64,000 nucleotides of DNA from Crocodylus rhombifer (Eukaryota; Chordata; Crocodylia; Crocodylidae). This document shows positions 33,822-46,735 of the stretch, in pieces; position 1 is the first letter of the stretch, and every line of letters begins with the position of its first letter. A program made the position numbers and the translations under genes. The DNA lies in assembly GCA_038503035.1 (NCBI GenBank), contig JAVSML010024434.1:722177-786176 (forward strand). The letters run 5' to 3'. The notes below the pieces were generated by a model that made no database searches, was not told where the DNA came from, and was given only the letters and a program-made list of their open reading frames with translations.

Positions 33822-34787
33822 TAGGGCTGTGCAAAGCTTCGGGTGGTGATTTGATTCAGAGGAGATTCGGCTCGATTTGGTGGTTGACTCTCTGAATCCG
33901 AATCGAATCAGGGGACCAATTTAAAGGTCTGAATTGATTCAAAGCTCTCTGAAGCTTCAGCAAAGATTCGGAGAGCTTTGATGATTTGGGCAGTCCCCAG
34001 TGGCTGCAGCACAGAGCTGCAGCCACTCCGAGCTGGTAAGTACTAGGAGTGGGGAAGCGGGGACTGGGGGAGGGGACCCCCGCCAGCCCCTCCAACCCCC
34101 GCCACTCCCTCAGCCCCGCAACCCCCACCTGCTCCCCCAGCCCCACCATGGCTGCCCTGCCTGCCCCAGCTCCTCACACTTTCAAAAAAAACCCCGGTGC
34201 TCATTGGGTGCTGCTGGGCAGGGGGCGATCCCCACTGCCCCATGCTGCACTGGGGGCTCTGCAAGAGCCCTCTCGACCCCACCTCCACTCCCCCGGCCCC
34301 TCCACGGCTGCCCCCCTGGCTGGGGCTCTGACTCTTTAAGAAAAACAAAGCAGAGAAAAGCCCTGGGACTCTCAGCTTCTGGTGCAGCCTTGGGGATTCG
34401 GGGGCTCCTGCAGAGCTCCCACATGGCATGTGGCAGCGGGGATCACCCCCTGCCTGCAGCAGCGGTGAGTCCCAGGGAGTAGGGGGGTGGGATTCAGGGG
34501 CTCATGCAGAGCTCCCCATGCAGTGGGAGGCAGTGGGAATCACCCCCCAGCCCGGCAGCACCTCCTGAGCTGGGGCTTTTTTTTCCCCCCAGGTGCTGGG
34601 AGCAGGGGCAGGCAGGGCAGCCATTGCTGGGCTGGGAGAGGGGCGGGGGATGGGCCTGGCCTGGCTGATTCGGAGATTCTGCTGAATCAAAACAGGACAG
34701 TGATTCGAATCGCTGAATCGAATCACTGTCCCCCAAATCGGCCGAATGCAAATCCGAACCAAATACTAGCTGCTTCACACAGGCCTA
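33822..34787 (+). mobile_element. hAT-like non-autonomous element, copy 1, 966 bp
   Basis: The left end is tagggctgtgcaaagcttcg and the right end, reverse-complemented, is taggcctgtgtgaagcagc. Together they form inverted terminal repeats with TA tips. It is flanked by near-identical 8-bp duplications ctagatgt (33814-33821) and gtagatgt (34788-34795), the hAT hallmark. The outer parts are rich in aatcgaatc/gattcgg motifs and the interior is GC-rich. There is no transposase. It lies inside another element (see 34860-35018). The same family occurs at 44856-45622 and, reversed, at 17901-20310. Confidence 0.88.
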
Positions 34788-34859
34788 GTAGATGTCAGCA
34801 ACAGAGCAGTCCTGCCCCTCTCTTCTCCCTCCCTCTCCTTAGTTTCTGTTTAGCTGCAA

Positions 34860-35018
34860 GCAAGCCCGGCTTCGAAATTCGAAATGTTTCAAGTGCCCTC
34901 ATGTCATTTCAAAGCTGTTTCAAAGCCTTCCGTTTCATTTCCGTTTCGCTGTTTTGAGCTCGAAATGCATCAAAATGGTTTTGAAACAAAACACCCAGTG
35001 AAATTTTGCACAGCCATA
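34860..35018 (-). mobile_element. Right end of a GAAAC-type hAT-like element
   Basis: Reverse complement of the left end at 50117-50300: both contain gctgtgcaaaattt (or gctatgcaaaatttt), ccattttgatg, gagctcaaaacag and cacttgaaacatttc in the same order. The outer end is ttttgcacagccata. The element's remaining body would lie to the left and is split by copy 1 of the other hAT family. Confidence 0.7.
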
Positions 35019-35058
35019 ATGCTGGGGGAGTCTGGTTTATCTTAACCCAGGAAGGGGT

Positions 35059-35232
35059 CTGGGACAGACATTGCATAAACCGGTTCGACCAGATCAGTTA
35101 AGTCTGATACTGCATTTAACCAGGTTTATCTCAAATGGGTTTCAGCTATTTTCAAACTGGTTTATGTACACTGAGCAGGTTTAAACCAGTTTCTGATCAC
35201 TTAAACCAGTTTATGTGTAGTGTCTGTCCCTG
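35059..35232. mobile_element. Probable MITE with GGGACAGACA ends
   Basis: ctgggacagacattgcataaacc at the left is matched by a complementary aaactggtttatgtgtagtgtctgtccctg-type right end (only the ends align). The interior repeats aaaccagttt and aaaccggtt motifs. About 175 bp. The target duplication is unclear. Confidence 0.6.
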
Positions 35233-38200
35233 GCCTTAGAGAACAATGCTTACAGAGGTCTAGTGAATCCAGGTGATGTGTTCCACTATTTTCATCTAAT
35301 CTATTACATGTTCACCACAGAAAAATAGTGTGCAAATGAAAAAAATAAAATTGCAGTAAATAATGAGGTGAAATGGAGGAGAGAAGAGTTGACAGCAGTT
35401 GAAGGAGACTATACTTAGTGACTCAAAAGGTCCCTTGCAGTTGTATATTTCCATACTTCTCACCCAGCAGAGACTCCAGGTGAAAACCCAGTCTCCTTGA
35501 AATCAATGACAAAACTCCCTGACTCCAGTGAGACAACTGATTACCTCTACTGACTGTTTTCTCTGCTCCACCCTGGCAGACAAAGATAAAGGGCTCACAC
35601 ACTCTTGGGATAGTGATGACCATGACTCTGGGTGATTCCAAGATGGATATTAGAGAGGGCTCATTCTGAAAATCTGTCACTAAGTGAAATCAATTTGAAT
35701 CATCTTTTAAGATGCACAATTTAATCCTCAAAAAAGTTGACTCACACAACAGACAAACATCAGGCAACGTTGAATGCCTCACTTCACTGCTCTCATCAGG
35801 AGGTTGTCATGAAAAATGTTTGATGTCAGTGTTTTCTTCTACTTGTGCAAAAGCTAAAAATATTGTACTTGGTTGAAAATTAAATTCTAGTCTCTATACC
35901 AGTCACTAAATACTTCCTTCATGTGCTAAACTGAATCTTGGCTTGAGTTTCTCCTTACCATCTCATGCTGCCTTAGAACTCAGCAGAAATCACAGAAGAA
36001 ATGTGGATTTGATAACTGGATTTGGGACCAATTTATGTCATTTTCATTAACATATGCCATTGTGTTAGTGAAATCTTAAAAAGGTCATTATGGTGAATTG
36101 CCCTTCAGCTGCCGGAAGGAGGAATGCTATTTTTCATGGGGAAATAGCAGGCAGTGACCCACACTGGGTCAGCCTTTCTCTTTTAGACAAACAGCATGAC
36201 AAATTCTAAGAAAAACTCAACAACAGGGACAGGCTATGGGCAAAGATCTAGATCTACTGTCAGTTATGCTGATGCAATGGTATTATTGTGGTTATATAAT
36301 GATGAAAGTGAGATGAGACTTATCCCATAGTCTCATTTATTTTGAGATGGCCAGCAATTGCATCTGAAACACGGGAGTTTGCTTTGAGGACTAGAGATTA
36401 AATACGAATTAGAAGGGAATCTTCCTATTGAGTTTGCTCAAGAAAGCTATAGAAATCTTAGCCTGCAAGCACACACTGAACTTCCAGGGAAGTTTGCTGT
36501 GAAGTAACGGCAATGGTAAGCATTGAATCTGAGAAATAATCCTTAGTGCGAATACGTAAGACATGCAAAGTTGAGCTCCTAGCTGTGGTTTATGAATCCT
36601 TTTATCATTTCTGTGCCATCCTCTGAATAATTCTCCACTTCTCGATATTGGTAAGCCTTTTCTTGGAAGCGTCGGTGGATTGTTAAACTACTAAATGAAC
36701 TATTTTATTGAAAAATAGAGACACCTTAAATCACAAGCTAGGCCAGAGAAGGGAAAGATCTTCAGACAGTGCTGCTTCCAAGCCAGCATACTGAGAGGCT
36801 CCAACCCCATTGCCTCTGTAGAACTTGGTTGAGGAAGAGAAGCATGTTTTATTAAAGTTGAACAGCAGAGGCTCATCACCCCAGCCAGCTCCCAATCCTA
36901 AATCTTGGAGCTGCCTACACAAGCAGAGTACTCAGCTGACCCATGCCTACCCTAGAAGGTTGCCATGTAAAATGCAGATATCATTCTGGTTACACCCAAG
37001 GGTCAGATCTGTGAAGAAATTATACTTTACTTTTTCATAGTTGCTTTTCCAGTTGAAAGTGCACTTCAGAGCACCTGAACAGCATTTTCTTCAATGTCTT
37101 GTGAAAAGACAGCAACCTTTTTCACACGACATTCTCTTCAGCTTGGAGCTGGTACTCATACTCATGCCAGCTTGGAAGATTGCTATGGGCGCAAGGTTCA
37201 GAGGAGAGAGATTAGTGAGAGGAGCAGTACTGATATTTCTTAACAGATAAGAATTCTCTTTGCACACAATTCTTCTATTGTGCCTTGAAATGGGAAAGCA
37301 GTAGTCCTTCCTCAGGGCTTGTCAGGAACAGGGCGTGAGAAGCTGTTTCTTTGGCTGTGTTTTCTTCTGCTTTGAAAATGGATTTGTCTGAGTGACTGCC
37401 GGCAGCTTTGAAGGACAGTTGTTACTTGTTATTCATTTCATGGTTTAAGTTTTCCCAAGCATTCCACTGATCATCTGCACATTCTGACTATCAATGTCAA
37501 CAGCCATAAAAGTTAGTGTCACACTGGCTGCCTGTCATCTTTCAGTTATGGGTGCTTTTTATAGCACCACTCTTTACCAATTCATTTTATTTGAATTTGC
37601 CTAGAAGACCTAATTACATTTCCCTACTAATCAATAACCTGTTCTTTTTGGGAACCTCTGTTATTCAGCATTAACATTTCCATAAGCAGACTGCTTATGC
37701 AATTCAAAAATATCCAGTGTTTTAATTTCCTGTCATTACACTGTTTGTTACTACTTAGGTCATTTTTATTCCTATGCTCTTGTGTCTACTTCTGTCTTCA
37801 TGTCGCCTTGTTATTTTGAAATTATGCTCTTAACTCTGGTCTTTTAAGTCACCTAGAAACCTTCAGACACCTTCACATTAACTATTTTGGTTCAAGATTC
37901 ATGCAATAGTTCCCTTCGCTCTGCATCAGCTCAGCTTGAATTATGCTTAAACCAATTTAGTTGAATGATTGTAAAAACTTGTGTGTACATTCGTATTTCA
38001 TTGGAAATGGCCTTGCTTTGGATTATCTACAGCTACTTTTGTAACTTGGACTGCAGAAAGGGCTGAGTGAGGCACAAACATAAACCATTGTTAAGTACAG
38101 GTCTTTCCTTAGGGTCCTACAAAGAATGGTCTGGGCAGCATAATAATAAACAATATAAGTAGCATCCCTTCAACTAAAGTTTTAAAATGTACCTGACCAA

Positions 38201-39055
38201 CTCTGTGCTACTGTATTATCCCATAGGAGACATTTATTCCTGATCCCAGCTGGTGATCAATCTGTGCCCTGAAGCAGAAGTATGGATAGCCATTGTAATT
38301 TTATCCTTATTAGTTTGACTCTAACATTACTATTGGGGGTTGTAATGTTGCAAGCATAATATATACAGAGAAGAGATAGGAGACACCGCTAGAAAGTTTC
38401 TCCCTGTTTTTCCCCATTAGCAGCAATAATAGGCTGAACACACTCTTTACCGCCTTCTTGCAAGGAAACAAAACTAAGCATACAAGTTTCCTCCTGCTTT
38501 GCATAAACCCAGCAAGACCTGATGATGGGCGATATTCCACATTAACTTGACCTAAGGCTCTAACAATTGCCTTTAGCTATTAATTTAACCCTGCTTGGGA
38601 ACTGGCACTTAATACATTATTTAGCGATCTGTGAGATTGAGCTAGAGAATGATGGAATTCAGGAAACTGCAAGACAGTAGACTCTGATAGGAAGAGAAAT
38701 GGGCAGAACACAAGAACCAAGAAATGAAGATACATTGAGTAAGTGGCTACCACTTAATGGAATGTTGTGAGTATTTTTCTTATAGCTGTAAACCGTGACA
38801 CTCTCCAGCCTACACCCAAACACTGTTAGGTGTCAGAAGATAGATTGCAATGACATGTTAAAGTACCATTAGCTGTCTAGTTTTAGTGTCTGCTTAATCT
38901 ATGTTTGGCTGTCTAATAAAAAAAAAAGAAAGAAACAATAGCAACATTCAAGATCATTTGCCATTTAAAACAAACATACATATATGCTGGAAACAGTATC
39001 TTTGTAACCAAAGACTTTGAAGCAGCAAAGGAGTAAGGGTTAAACTATGTTCCAA
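35233..39055. other. No gene recognised
   Basis: About 3.8 kb of AT-rich non-coding sequence. Short frames on both strands have no recognisable domains. No transposon ends were found. Confidence 0.45.
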
Positions 39056-39906
39056 GAGGATTAAAATCAAAGGACCGGAAAGGACCTGCAAGATCATCAA
39101 GTCTGGTCCCCTGCCACGGGCAGGACGTTATTGGGCTTAAATGAGCTCAACAAGGTGCTTATCCAGCCTCATCTTGAACACCTCCAAGGATGGTGACTGC
39201 ACCACCTCTGCTGGGAGTGTGTTCCAGGTTCTAGTAACCCTTACGGAAAATACGTTTTTTCTTATGTGCAGCCTAAATTTTCCCTCTATTAGCTTGTGTC
39301 CATTGGTCCTTGTCCTCCCTTGAGGTGCCTTCTTAAAGAGTTGTTCCCCTGGTCTAGGTGCTCAACCCTAATGTACTTGTAGGTGTCACCTCTCAGCCTT
39401 CTCTTACTCACACTGAACAGGCCCAGTTCCCAGAGTCTCTCCTCATAAGGCATATCCTCCAGGCTCCTAATCATATGTGTGGCTCTTCTTTGTACCCTCT
39501 CAAGCTTATCCACATCCTTCTTGAAGTGCGGTGCCCAGAGCTGGATACAGTGCTCCAGCTGTGGCCTTATCAACACCAAACAGAGAGAGAGAAGCACCTC
39601 CCTGGATCTGCTGGCAACACATCAGCTGATACATGAAGAGCTCTATTTGCCCTTCTGGCAGCCTCAGTGCGCTGTGGGCTCAGGTTCATCTTCCAGTTGA
39701 TTGTGACCTCCAGGTCCCATTCAGATGCTGTGCTAGCCAGTGGACCACCACCCATCATGTAGTTTTGGTGCAGGTTTTTCCTACCCAGATGAAGAAGCCA
39801 GCACTTTCCCCTGTTAAACCTCATCTGATTCCATTTCACCCATAAAAGCAATCTGTCAAGGTCATCCTGGATCCTTACCCTACCCTCTGATGTGCCCTCC
39901 TACCTG
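39056..39906 (-). mobile_element. CR1 LINE, antisense, 5'-truncated, defective
   Basis: The + strand begins with the reverse-complemented tail (aaatcaaaggaccggaaagg). The minus strand encodes ORF2 C-terminal peptides: [52 protein letters not shown] and [15 protein letters not shown]. Frames are shifted between these blocks. The 3' end matches the subfamily of the copy at 2.8-5.3 kb. Confidence 0.88.
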
Positions 39907-41230
39907 CACAGCTATAAGTCACCACTACAGGGTTGGTGAGCCAGGACAGGCTTCTATCCCTGCTGTAGGTTGGGGGCTGAGGGGCTGAGAGTGTTGGGTT
40001 GAGGGGTGGAAACATGAAGTTGGGTGGCAGAGAATTAACAGGATGGGGGTGGGTAATGAAATAAATGGGAGGTGGAAAGGAAATGTGGGTGGGGGCAGAA
40101 TAGTGAAATGAAGGAAGTTAGCCATTGAAAGATAAAAGAAAAAGTAAAAAAAAAAAGGAATTTAAAAAGAAATAATGAGGAAGTGAATTAAAGAAGGTCT
40201 CATGTTTTTAATAAACTGGGATTTAGGATTGGAGTATGGAGGGCACTGGTCATGCTTCCCTGGGTGGATGGTAGGTGGGAGCAGTAAGAGAAGGAGCTTC
40301 TGGGGGAAGCTACTGCTCCTGCCCTGAGAAAGAAGCCACAGCTCATGGTGAACCAATCTGGCCCCCTATCTTGTTCCCTTCCCCAAAACCTTAGACCCTA
40401 CTCCTGGACCCATCTATGCCCTGCAACCTGGCTAGCTGGCATATGCTATGCAGGCTGCTTGCATGAGGTTGCACCCCTGGGGGAGAGGGGGGAGTTGGCC
40501 TGGTGTCAGAACCACCCCCAGGCAGTAGAGTTCAGGGGTGGAAAGTTTGTCCACAAAGAACAGGAGGGTGGGGAGACAGACACTGCATCCTGGGGTCATG
40601 AAGGACTGCAACTTTGGCAGTTCATCTGTGGGGAGTGCCCACACATTAATGGAACATGGATCAGAGATAAACCTGCCCTGGAGTAGTGCAACTGTAAGCT
40701 GCCTGAAGTATACTTAAAGTTAGTTTCAAGTGTAAATGTGTGGACACTCCAAGGCTTAAGAGATCCAGGATCCACGTAAAATTAGTGTGTAACAAGGCCC
40801 TAACAGAAGTATATTCCCTATGAAGAAGTTACAGCAGCCTTGTTTCATTGATCTCTCTTTTCATGTACAAACAGTTTCTGGTTTACATAAAAATCAACAG
40901 AAGACAGGATTTTTTTGTCTGCCACTAGTCAGAGCCCTCATACTTTTACTAATATCTCAACCAAAATAAATATCCCAAATGTCTTGTTCAAAAAAGGGGA
41001 GGTGTTCGTGCCCAAAACTTGCAATTAAAGAATTTTTAAAAAAAAATCTTTGTCTAATAAAATATGTCATCTTTCCCATAGGCCCAGATAGCTATGTCCA
41101 AAAAAGGGCACTTAAACTATACATAAAGCAATGTAATTAAGTTGGTACAAAAGGTCATAGGTTCTTATTCTAGCCTACATAGGCTAGGTTAGGTTACGCC
41201 ATTCACTAGTAATCCAATTCCATCCCGTCT
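39907..41230. other. No gene recognised; purine-rich tract
   Basis: Contains a G/A-rich stretch around 39950-40170 ending in poly-A-like runs. Otherwise featureless. The open frame at 40345-40686 has no known domain. Confidence 0.4.
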
Positions 41231-43258
41231 TGGAGGAAAGGCAGCAAAAAGGCACAGCAGCCCCCTTGGCTCTCCAGGGAACTGGCGGACCTCCTGCATC
41301 TTAAAAGGAAGACCTACAAAGGATGGAGGACTGGAACCGCCACCAAGGAGGAATACTCTGCTTTAGTCCGGATTTCCAGGGAGCAAACCAGGAAAGCCAA
41401 GACTGCGATGGAACTCCAGCTAGCTACAAATATCAAGGAAAATAAAATGTCCTTTTTTAGATATGTGGGGAGCCAGAGGAAAAGTAAGGGCAACACTGGA
41501 CCCCTGCCAAACCAGATGGGGCAACTGACGACTGACGCCCAGGAAAAAGCGAACTTGCTAAATGGATACTTTGCATCAGTTTTTCAACAGTTCCATGAAA
41601 CAGCCCTGCCCACTATGGGTCAGGGAGGCCCGGGTGAGGGAGATTCCTTGCCCTCCATCAAAGCTTGTGAAGGAATACCTTGAGAGGCTGGATACCATCA
41701 AGTTAGCCAGCCCTGATGGGTTACACCCCAGGGTACTCAGGGAGCTGGCGAGCATCATAGCTCAATCCCTGGCACAGATCTTTGAGAGCTCTTGGCTCTC
41801 TGGTGAAGTGCCCGAAGACTGGAAGAAGGCCGATGTGGTGCCTATCTTCAAGAAAGGAGGAAAGCAGATCCGGCAAACTACAGGCCTATCAGCCTGACCT
41901 CTATCCTGGGGAAGGTCTTGGAAAAGATTATCAAGGAGGCCATCCTTAACAGACTGGCTGAAGGCAATATCCTGAGGGATACCCAGCATGGGTTTGTTGG
42001 GGGTAGGTCTTGCTTGACCAATCTTATTTCCTTTTATGACCAGGTAACCTATCACCTGGACAAGGGGGAAGAGATCAATGTTGTATACTTGACTTTAAAA
42101 AAACCTTCGATTTGGTACCCCACGATTACCTCTTGGCTAAACTGGCTAACTGCGGCCTTGACGACACCACGATCCGCTGGCTGGGGAACTGGCTCCATGG
42201 TAGGACCCAGAGGGTGGTGGTCAAGGGCGGGGCCAACCATCTTGGTGTGGGGACCCCCAAGGCTCTATCCTAGGGCCTATATTGTCTAGGGCCTATACTG
42301 TCTAACATCTTCATCAATGATGTGGACATTGGTGTCAGAAGTGGCCTGGCCAAATTTGCTGATGTTACCAAACTCTGGGGTAAAATATCCACCCATGAGG
42401 ACAGGAGGGTGATCTAGGCAGATCTGGACAGACTCATGAAATGGGCGGACAAGAACCTGATGGTGTTTAACACTGAAAAATGCAAGGTTCTCCACCTTGG
42501 GAGGAAAAACCTGCACCATGCTTCAAGGCTTGGTAGTGCTACACTGGTTAGCACTGCAGATGAAAGGGACTTAGGGGTCATGGTTGACCACAAGATAAAC
42601 ATGAGCCTTCAATGCGATGCTGCAGCTAGTAAAGTGAGCAAAACACTGGCTTGTATCCATAGATGCTTCTCAAGCAAATCCTGGGATGTCATTCTCCCAC
42701 TGTACTTGACCTTGGTGAGGCCGCAGCTGGAGTACTGTGTCCAGTTTTGGGCTCCACAATTCAAAAGGGATGTGGAGAAGCTTGAGAGAGTCCAGAGGAG
42801 AGCCACGTGCATGATCAAAGGTCAGGAAAACAGACCTTATGATGAGAGGCTGAGAGCAATGGGGCTATTCAGCCTGGAAAAGTGCAGACTCAGGGGTGAT
42901 CTGGTGGCCACCTATAAGTTTATCAGGGGTGCTCATCAGGATCTGGGGGAACATCTGTTCACCAGAGCCCACCAAGGGATGACAAGATCGAATGGTCACA
43001 AACTCCACTGTGACCAATTCAGGCTGGACATAAGAAAGACCTTCTTCACTTTCCAAGCCCCCAAGGTTTGGGATAGACTGCTGCCGGAGGCGGTTTAAGC
43101 ACCCACTTTGAACACCTTCAAGACACATTTGGATGTGCTTATCTTACTGGAATCCTATGACCCCTGATGACTTCCTGCCCCTGGGGCAGGGGGCTGGACT
43201 CAATGATCCTCTGGGGTCCCTTCCAGCCCTAATGTCTATGAAATCTATGAAATTCAAT
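41231..43258 (+). mobile_element. CR1 LINE, sense, 5'-truncated, defective
   Basis: Encodes, in broken frames, the ORF2 linker (AMELQLATNIKENKMSFFRY), RT fingers (WLSGEVPEDWKKADVVPIFK), a damaged first catalytic motif (VVYLTLKKPSIWY for the usual LDFxKAFD), FADV in place of FADD near 42355, and a long C-terminal frame (42436-43098) with LVRPQLEYCVQFWAPQFKRD. The 3' end is the tail tctatgaaatctatgaaatt near 43238-43258. It belongs to the same subfamily as the antisense copy in the YWHAB intron. Confidence 0.92.
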
Positions 43259-43441
43259 ATAAACCCAGTCAAAATAATTATACTCCAAATAGCCTTTTTC
43301 AGTGATTGTTTTTTCCAGCACTATTTAACTCACCTCACCTAAGCAGAGACTCACGTAACGGCACACATGAACCTAACCTATCCTTGTATGCTTTCCACAA
43401 CAGTGTTTAACAGTTAAATTAATGTTCAATTACTACTGGTT

Positions 43442-43481
43442 TCATTGTCACCTGTTTCACTGGTGAAACAGGTGACAATGA
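43442..43481. repeat. Perfect palindrome, 19-bp arms
   Basis: tcattgtcacctgtttcac (43442-43460), a 2-base spacer tg, then gtgaaacaggtgacaatga (43463-43481) is fully complementary. Each arm contains cacctg, an E-box/ZEB-type site. It lies 180 bp downstream of a CR1 3' end and is not part of it. Confidence 0.95.
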
Positions 43482-44679
43482 TGGAACCTTTCCTGTTAGA
43501 AGCATGCTTAACTAAAGAAAGTTTGTAAAGCCACCTGAGGAGAGAGGGAATTTGATCTTTGTCTCTTATCCTTCCCATTTTGGACAGCAGTTTTGCAAAG
43601 CCCAGAAAATGCCTGTTAGAAGCCAAAACAAAACTCTTTTCTGATATAATGCTCTGTTTGATTCAATCTGCTTGGTTTGGGAGGTGACTTGCTATTGCAG
43701 GGTCCAAATTGAGCATCTGTTCTCCTAACACCATTATTACTAAATAATTTGGAAGCATGGCTTGTGACTTTGACACTCTGCTTTGAATAATGTATTTGGA
43801 CAGACCAAATAACCCTGAAACTGAGACAGAAGTTGGTGTGCATGACGCTTTCTCAGAGACAAAAATGACACCGTGTTTGCTTCAAAGGGCCTGTAGTCCA
43901 GATTAATCTGACATGATGTGACATAGAGAGAACTGACATCAAGCACAGGGAGGAATACATAAGCTGAGTGATTCTATTAGCTTCTGGTTAGAAGGCTAAA
44001 ATGTGGGAGCGAATCACTGCTGTAGACTGTGGGAACAGGTGGGCTTGAAAGAGGAATTTAAGGAAGAGAAAGAGGTTATGAGTCAAGGTAGGCTTGAGGG
44101 GGAATTTCAATGAGAAAGCAGAAGAATTTAAGCAAAAAGAAAGTGTTAAAGAAGGCATGGAAGCCTTAACCTGAACAGGAGGTAAATTAAGTGGTTTTGG
44201 CAGGTGCTGTGGCTTAGCAAAGGATGAGGTAAAAGTAGGAACGGTATGGTGGAGTTTTAGAAGTATTTAAGCATGTACTAGGGTATTTAAAACCCCTGTG
44301 TGCTCTCAGTTCAAGAGAGGTGTCTATCAGCATCATTAGGCTTCTCAGTGCTTTTAAAATCTGACCCAAGCCAAGTGATAATGAGGAGTTTTGATTTGAT
44401 ACAGGGGGGAGTGAGAACTGGCCTGTAAAATGGAAGAAGAGTTTGATTGTGTAGGGTATGTATTTGTTTCTTACCATAAAGTGGAATGTATGAAAAGGAA
44501 ATGCATCCCAGATAAGATGGATAGAAGCAGGAAAATTAAACAGAGGATTACTAAGGCAAAGAAAATTTGGTAGCATGACTAGAGATTGGCTTTTTGAACT
44601 ATGTTGTCAGTCTTGCTGAACATTCCTGCCATAGGAGGTGGTGATATAGCTAAAGAGAAATAGTTCATCTCTCAAATAT
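43482..44679. other. No gene recognised
   Basis: Non-coding, purine-rich on the + strand. The minus frame at 44214-44576 has no recognisable domain. Confidence 0.4.
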
Positions 44680-46735
44680 GTTATGGAGGAGAAAAGTGAC
44701 CAGGAATAGTCAGTGTGGATTCACCAAGGGCAAGTCATACCTGACCAGCCTGATAGTCTTCTACGATAAAAGGACTGGCTGTGTGAATGAAGGGAAAGCA
44801 GTGGATGTAATATTCCTTGATTTTTCTTAACAAGGCTTTTGATACAGTTTCCCACTAGGGCTGTGGGAAGCTTTGGGTGATGATTTGATTTGGAGGAAAT
44901 TTGGTGGCTGAATCTCTGAATCCGAATCAAATCAGGACCAATTTAAAGGTCCAAATCAATGCCAAAGATTTGGAGAGCTTTGATGATTCCGGCAGTCCCT
45001 GGTAGCTGCAGTCACTCCAAGATGATAAGTACTAGGGAAGGGGGCCATGGGGGGAACCCCCAGCACCCCCCCAATGGCTGCCCGCACCCACCTCAGCTCG
45101 GTACTTTAAAAAAAAGCCTTGGTGCTCACCGGGTGCTGCCAGGCAAGGGAAGAAAAAAAGCTGAGAGAAGCCCCGGGACTCACTGCTCCTGGTGCAGCCT
45201 TGGGGCTTTGGGGGCTCCTGCACAGCCCCTGCGTGGTGGCGGGGGCAGTGGGGATTCCCCCCCCCCACTTCAGGGGGTTTTTTTCCTTAAAGAGCCGGTG
45301 CTGGCCCGTGAGGGGGCTGGGGGAGTGACGGGGTTCGGGGGCTTGTGCAGAGTCCCCCCCATGCAGCGTGGGGCAGCAGGGATCGCCCCCCACCTGGCAG
45401 CACCTGTTGAGCCAGGGCTTTTTTCCCCCCCAAGTGCTGGGAGCTGGGCCAGGCAGGGCAGCCATTGCTGGGCCAGGAGAGGGGCGGAAGATGGGCCTGC
45501 CCTAGCTGATTCAGAGATTCAGCTGAATCGAATCAGGAGAGTGATTCAAATCACCAAATTGAATCACTGTCCCCCGAATTGGCTGAATCCGAAGCAAAGG
45601 CCTGTGCAAAGCAGCTAGTATATCTCCCATAGCATTCTTGCAGGCAAGCTAAGGAAGTATGAGTTAGATGAATAGACTGTAAGGTAAATAGAAAGCTGGC
45701 AGGATCATCAGGCTCAATGGGTAATGATCAATGGCTTGATGTCTAGTTGGCAGCTGGTATCAAGTAGAGTGCTCTAGGAGTCAGGCCTGGGACGGGTTTT
45801 GTTCCATGTCTTCATTAATGATCTGGAAGATGAGATGGAGTGTACCCTCAGCACATTTGCAGATGACACCAAGCAGAGAGGAGTAGTTGATATGCTGGAG
45901 GGTTGGGCTAGTATTCAGACCTTGACAAATTGGAGGATTAGGCCAAAAGGAATCTCATGAGGTTCAACAAGTACAAGTGCAAAGTCCTGCAATTGGGGCA
46001 GGAGAATCCCATGCACCACTATAGGCTTAGGACCAACTGGCTAAGCAACAGCTCTGCAGAAAAGGACCTGGGGGTTACAGTACACAGTAAGCTGAATATG
46101 AGTCAACAATGTACCTTTGTTGCAAAAGCAGCTGACAGCATCCTGGGCTGCATTAGTAGGAGTATTGCCAGCAGATCAAGGGAAGCGATAATTCTCCACA
46201 TCTGGCATAGTGTCCAGTTTTGCGCCCCTTTCTGCCCCCCCCCCCCGGACTATAGAAGGGAGGTGGACAAGTTGGAAAGAGTCTAGTACAGGGCAATGAA
46301 AATGGTTAGGGGGCTGGGGCACAGGACTTCTGAAGAGAGGCTGAGGGAACTGACTTTATTTAGTCTGCAGAAAAGAAGACTGAGAAGGGATTTGATAACA
46401 GCTCTCAACTACCTGAAGGGGGGTTCCAAAGAGGATGGAGCTGGACTGCTCTCAGTGGTGGCAGTTGACAGAACAAGGAGCAACAGTCTCAAGTTGCAGG
46501 AGAGGTTTAGGTTAGATTTTAGGAAAAAACTTTCTGACTTGGAGCGTGGTGAAGCACTGGAATGGGTTACCAGAGAGGTGGTGGAATCTCCATCCTTGAA
46601 GGTTTCTAAGGCCTGGCTCAACAAAGCCCTGGCTGGAATGATCTAGTTGGGGATGGTCCTGCTTTGAGCAGGGGGTTGGATTAAATGACCTCTTGAGGTC
46701 CCTTCCAATCCTAACTTTCTATGATTCTATGAATA
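44680..46735 (+). mobile_element. CR1-type LINE, sense, defective, split by a hAT element
   Basis: Before the insertion the translation gives SLIVFYDKRT and VIFLDFS, ending in the gatacagtttcccac codons of the KAFDTVSH motif. After 45622 it resumes with the RT palm (STFADDTKQRG near 45855, catalytic pair intact), MRFNKYKCKVLQLGQEN, RSREAIILHIWHSVQFCAPF, a C-tract at 46237-46249, and LTLFSLQKRRLRRDLI. It ends with the tail tttctatgattctatgaa at 46718-46735. Stops and frameshifts make it non-functional. Confidence 0.9.
44856..45622 (+). mobile_element. hAT-like non-autonomous element, copy 2, 767 bp
   Basis: Same family as 33822-34787: left end tagggctgtgggaagctttg, aatcgaatc-rich outer parts, GC-rich interior. 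It is flanked by 8-bp duplications tttcccac (44848-44855) and tctcccat (45623-45630). The insertion splits the KAFDTVSH codons of a CR1. The last 22 bases before the terminal TA (45599-45620) are the reverse complement of the corresponding bases in copy 1, so its right terminus is inverted and its ends no longer form a normal inverted terminal repeat. Confidence 0.88.

Noticed and set aside
32046..34482. Many 100-160 codon frames between 32 and 34.5 kb
   Set aside because: They overlap on both strands inside GC-rich transposon interiors and lack conserved motifs.
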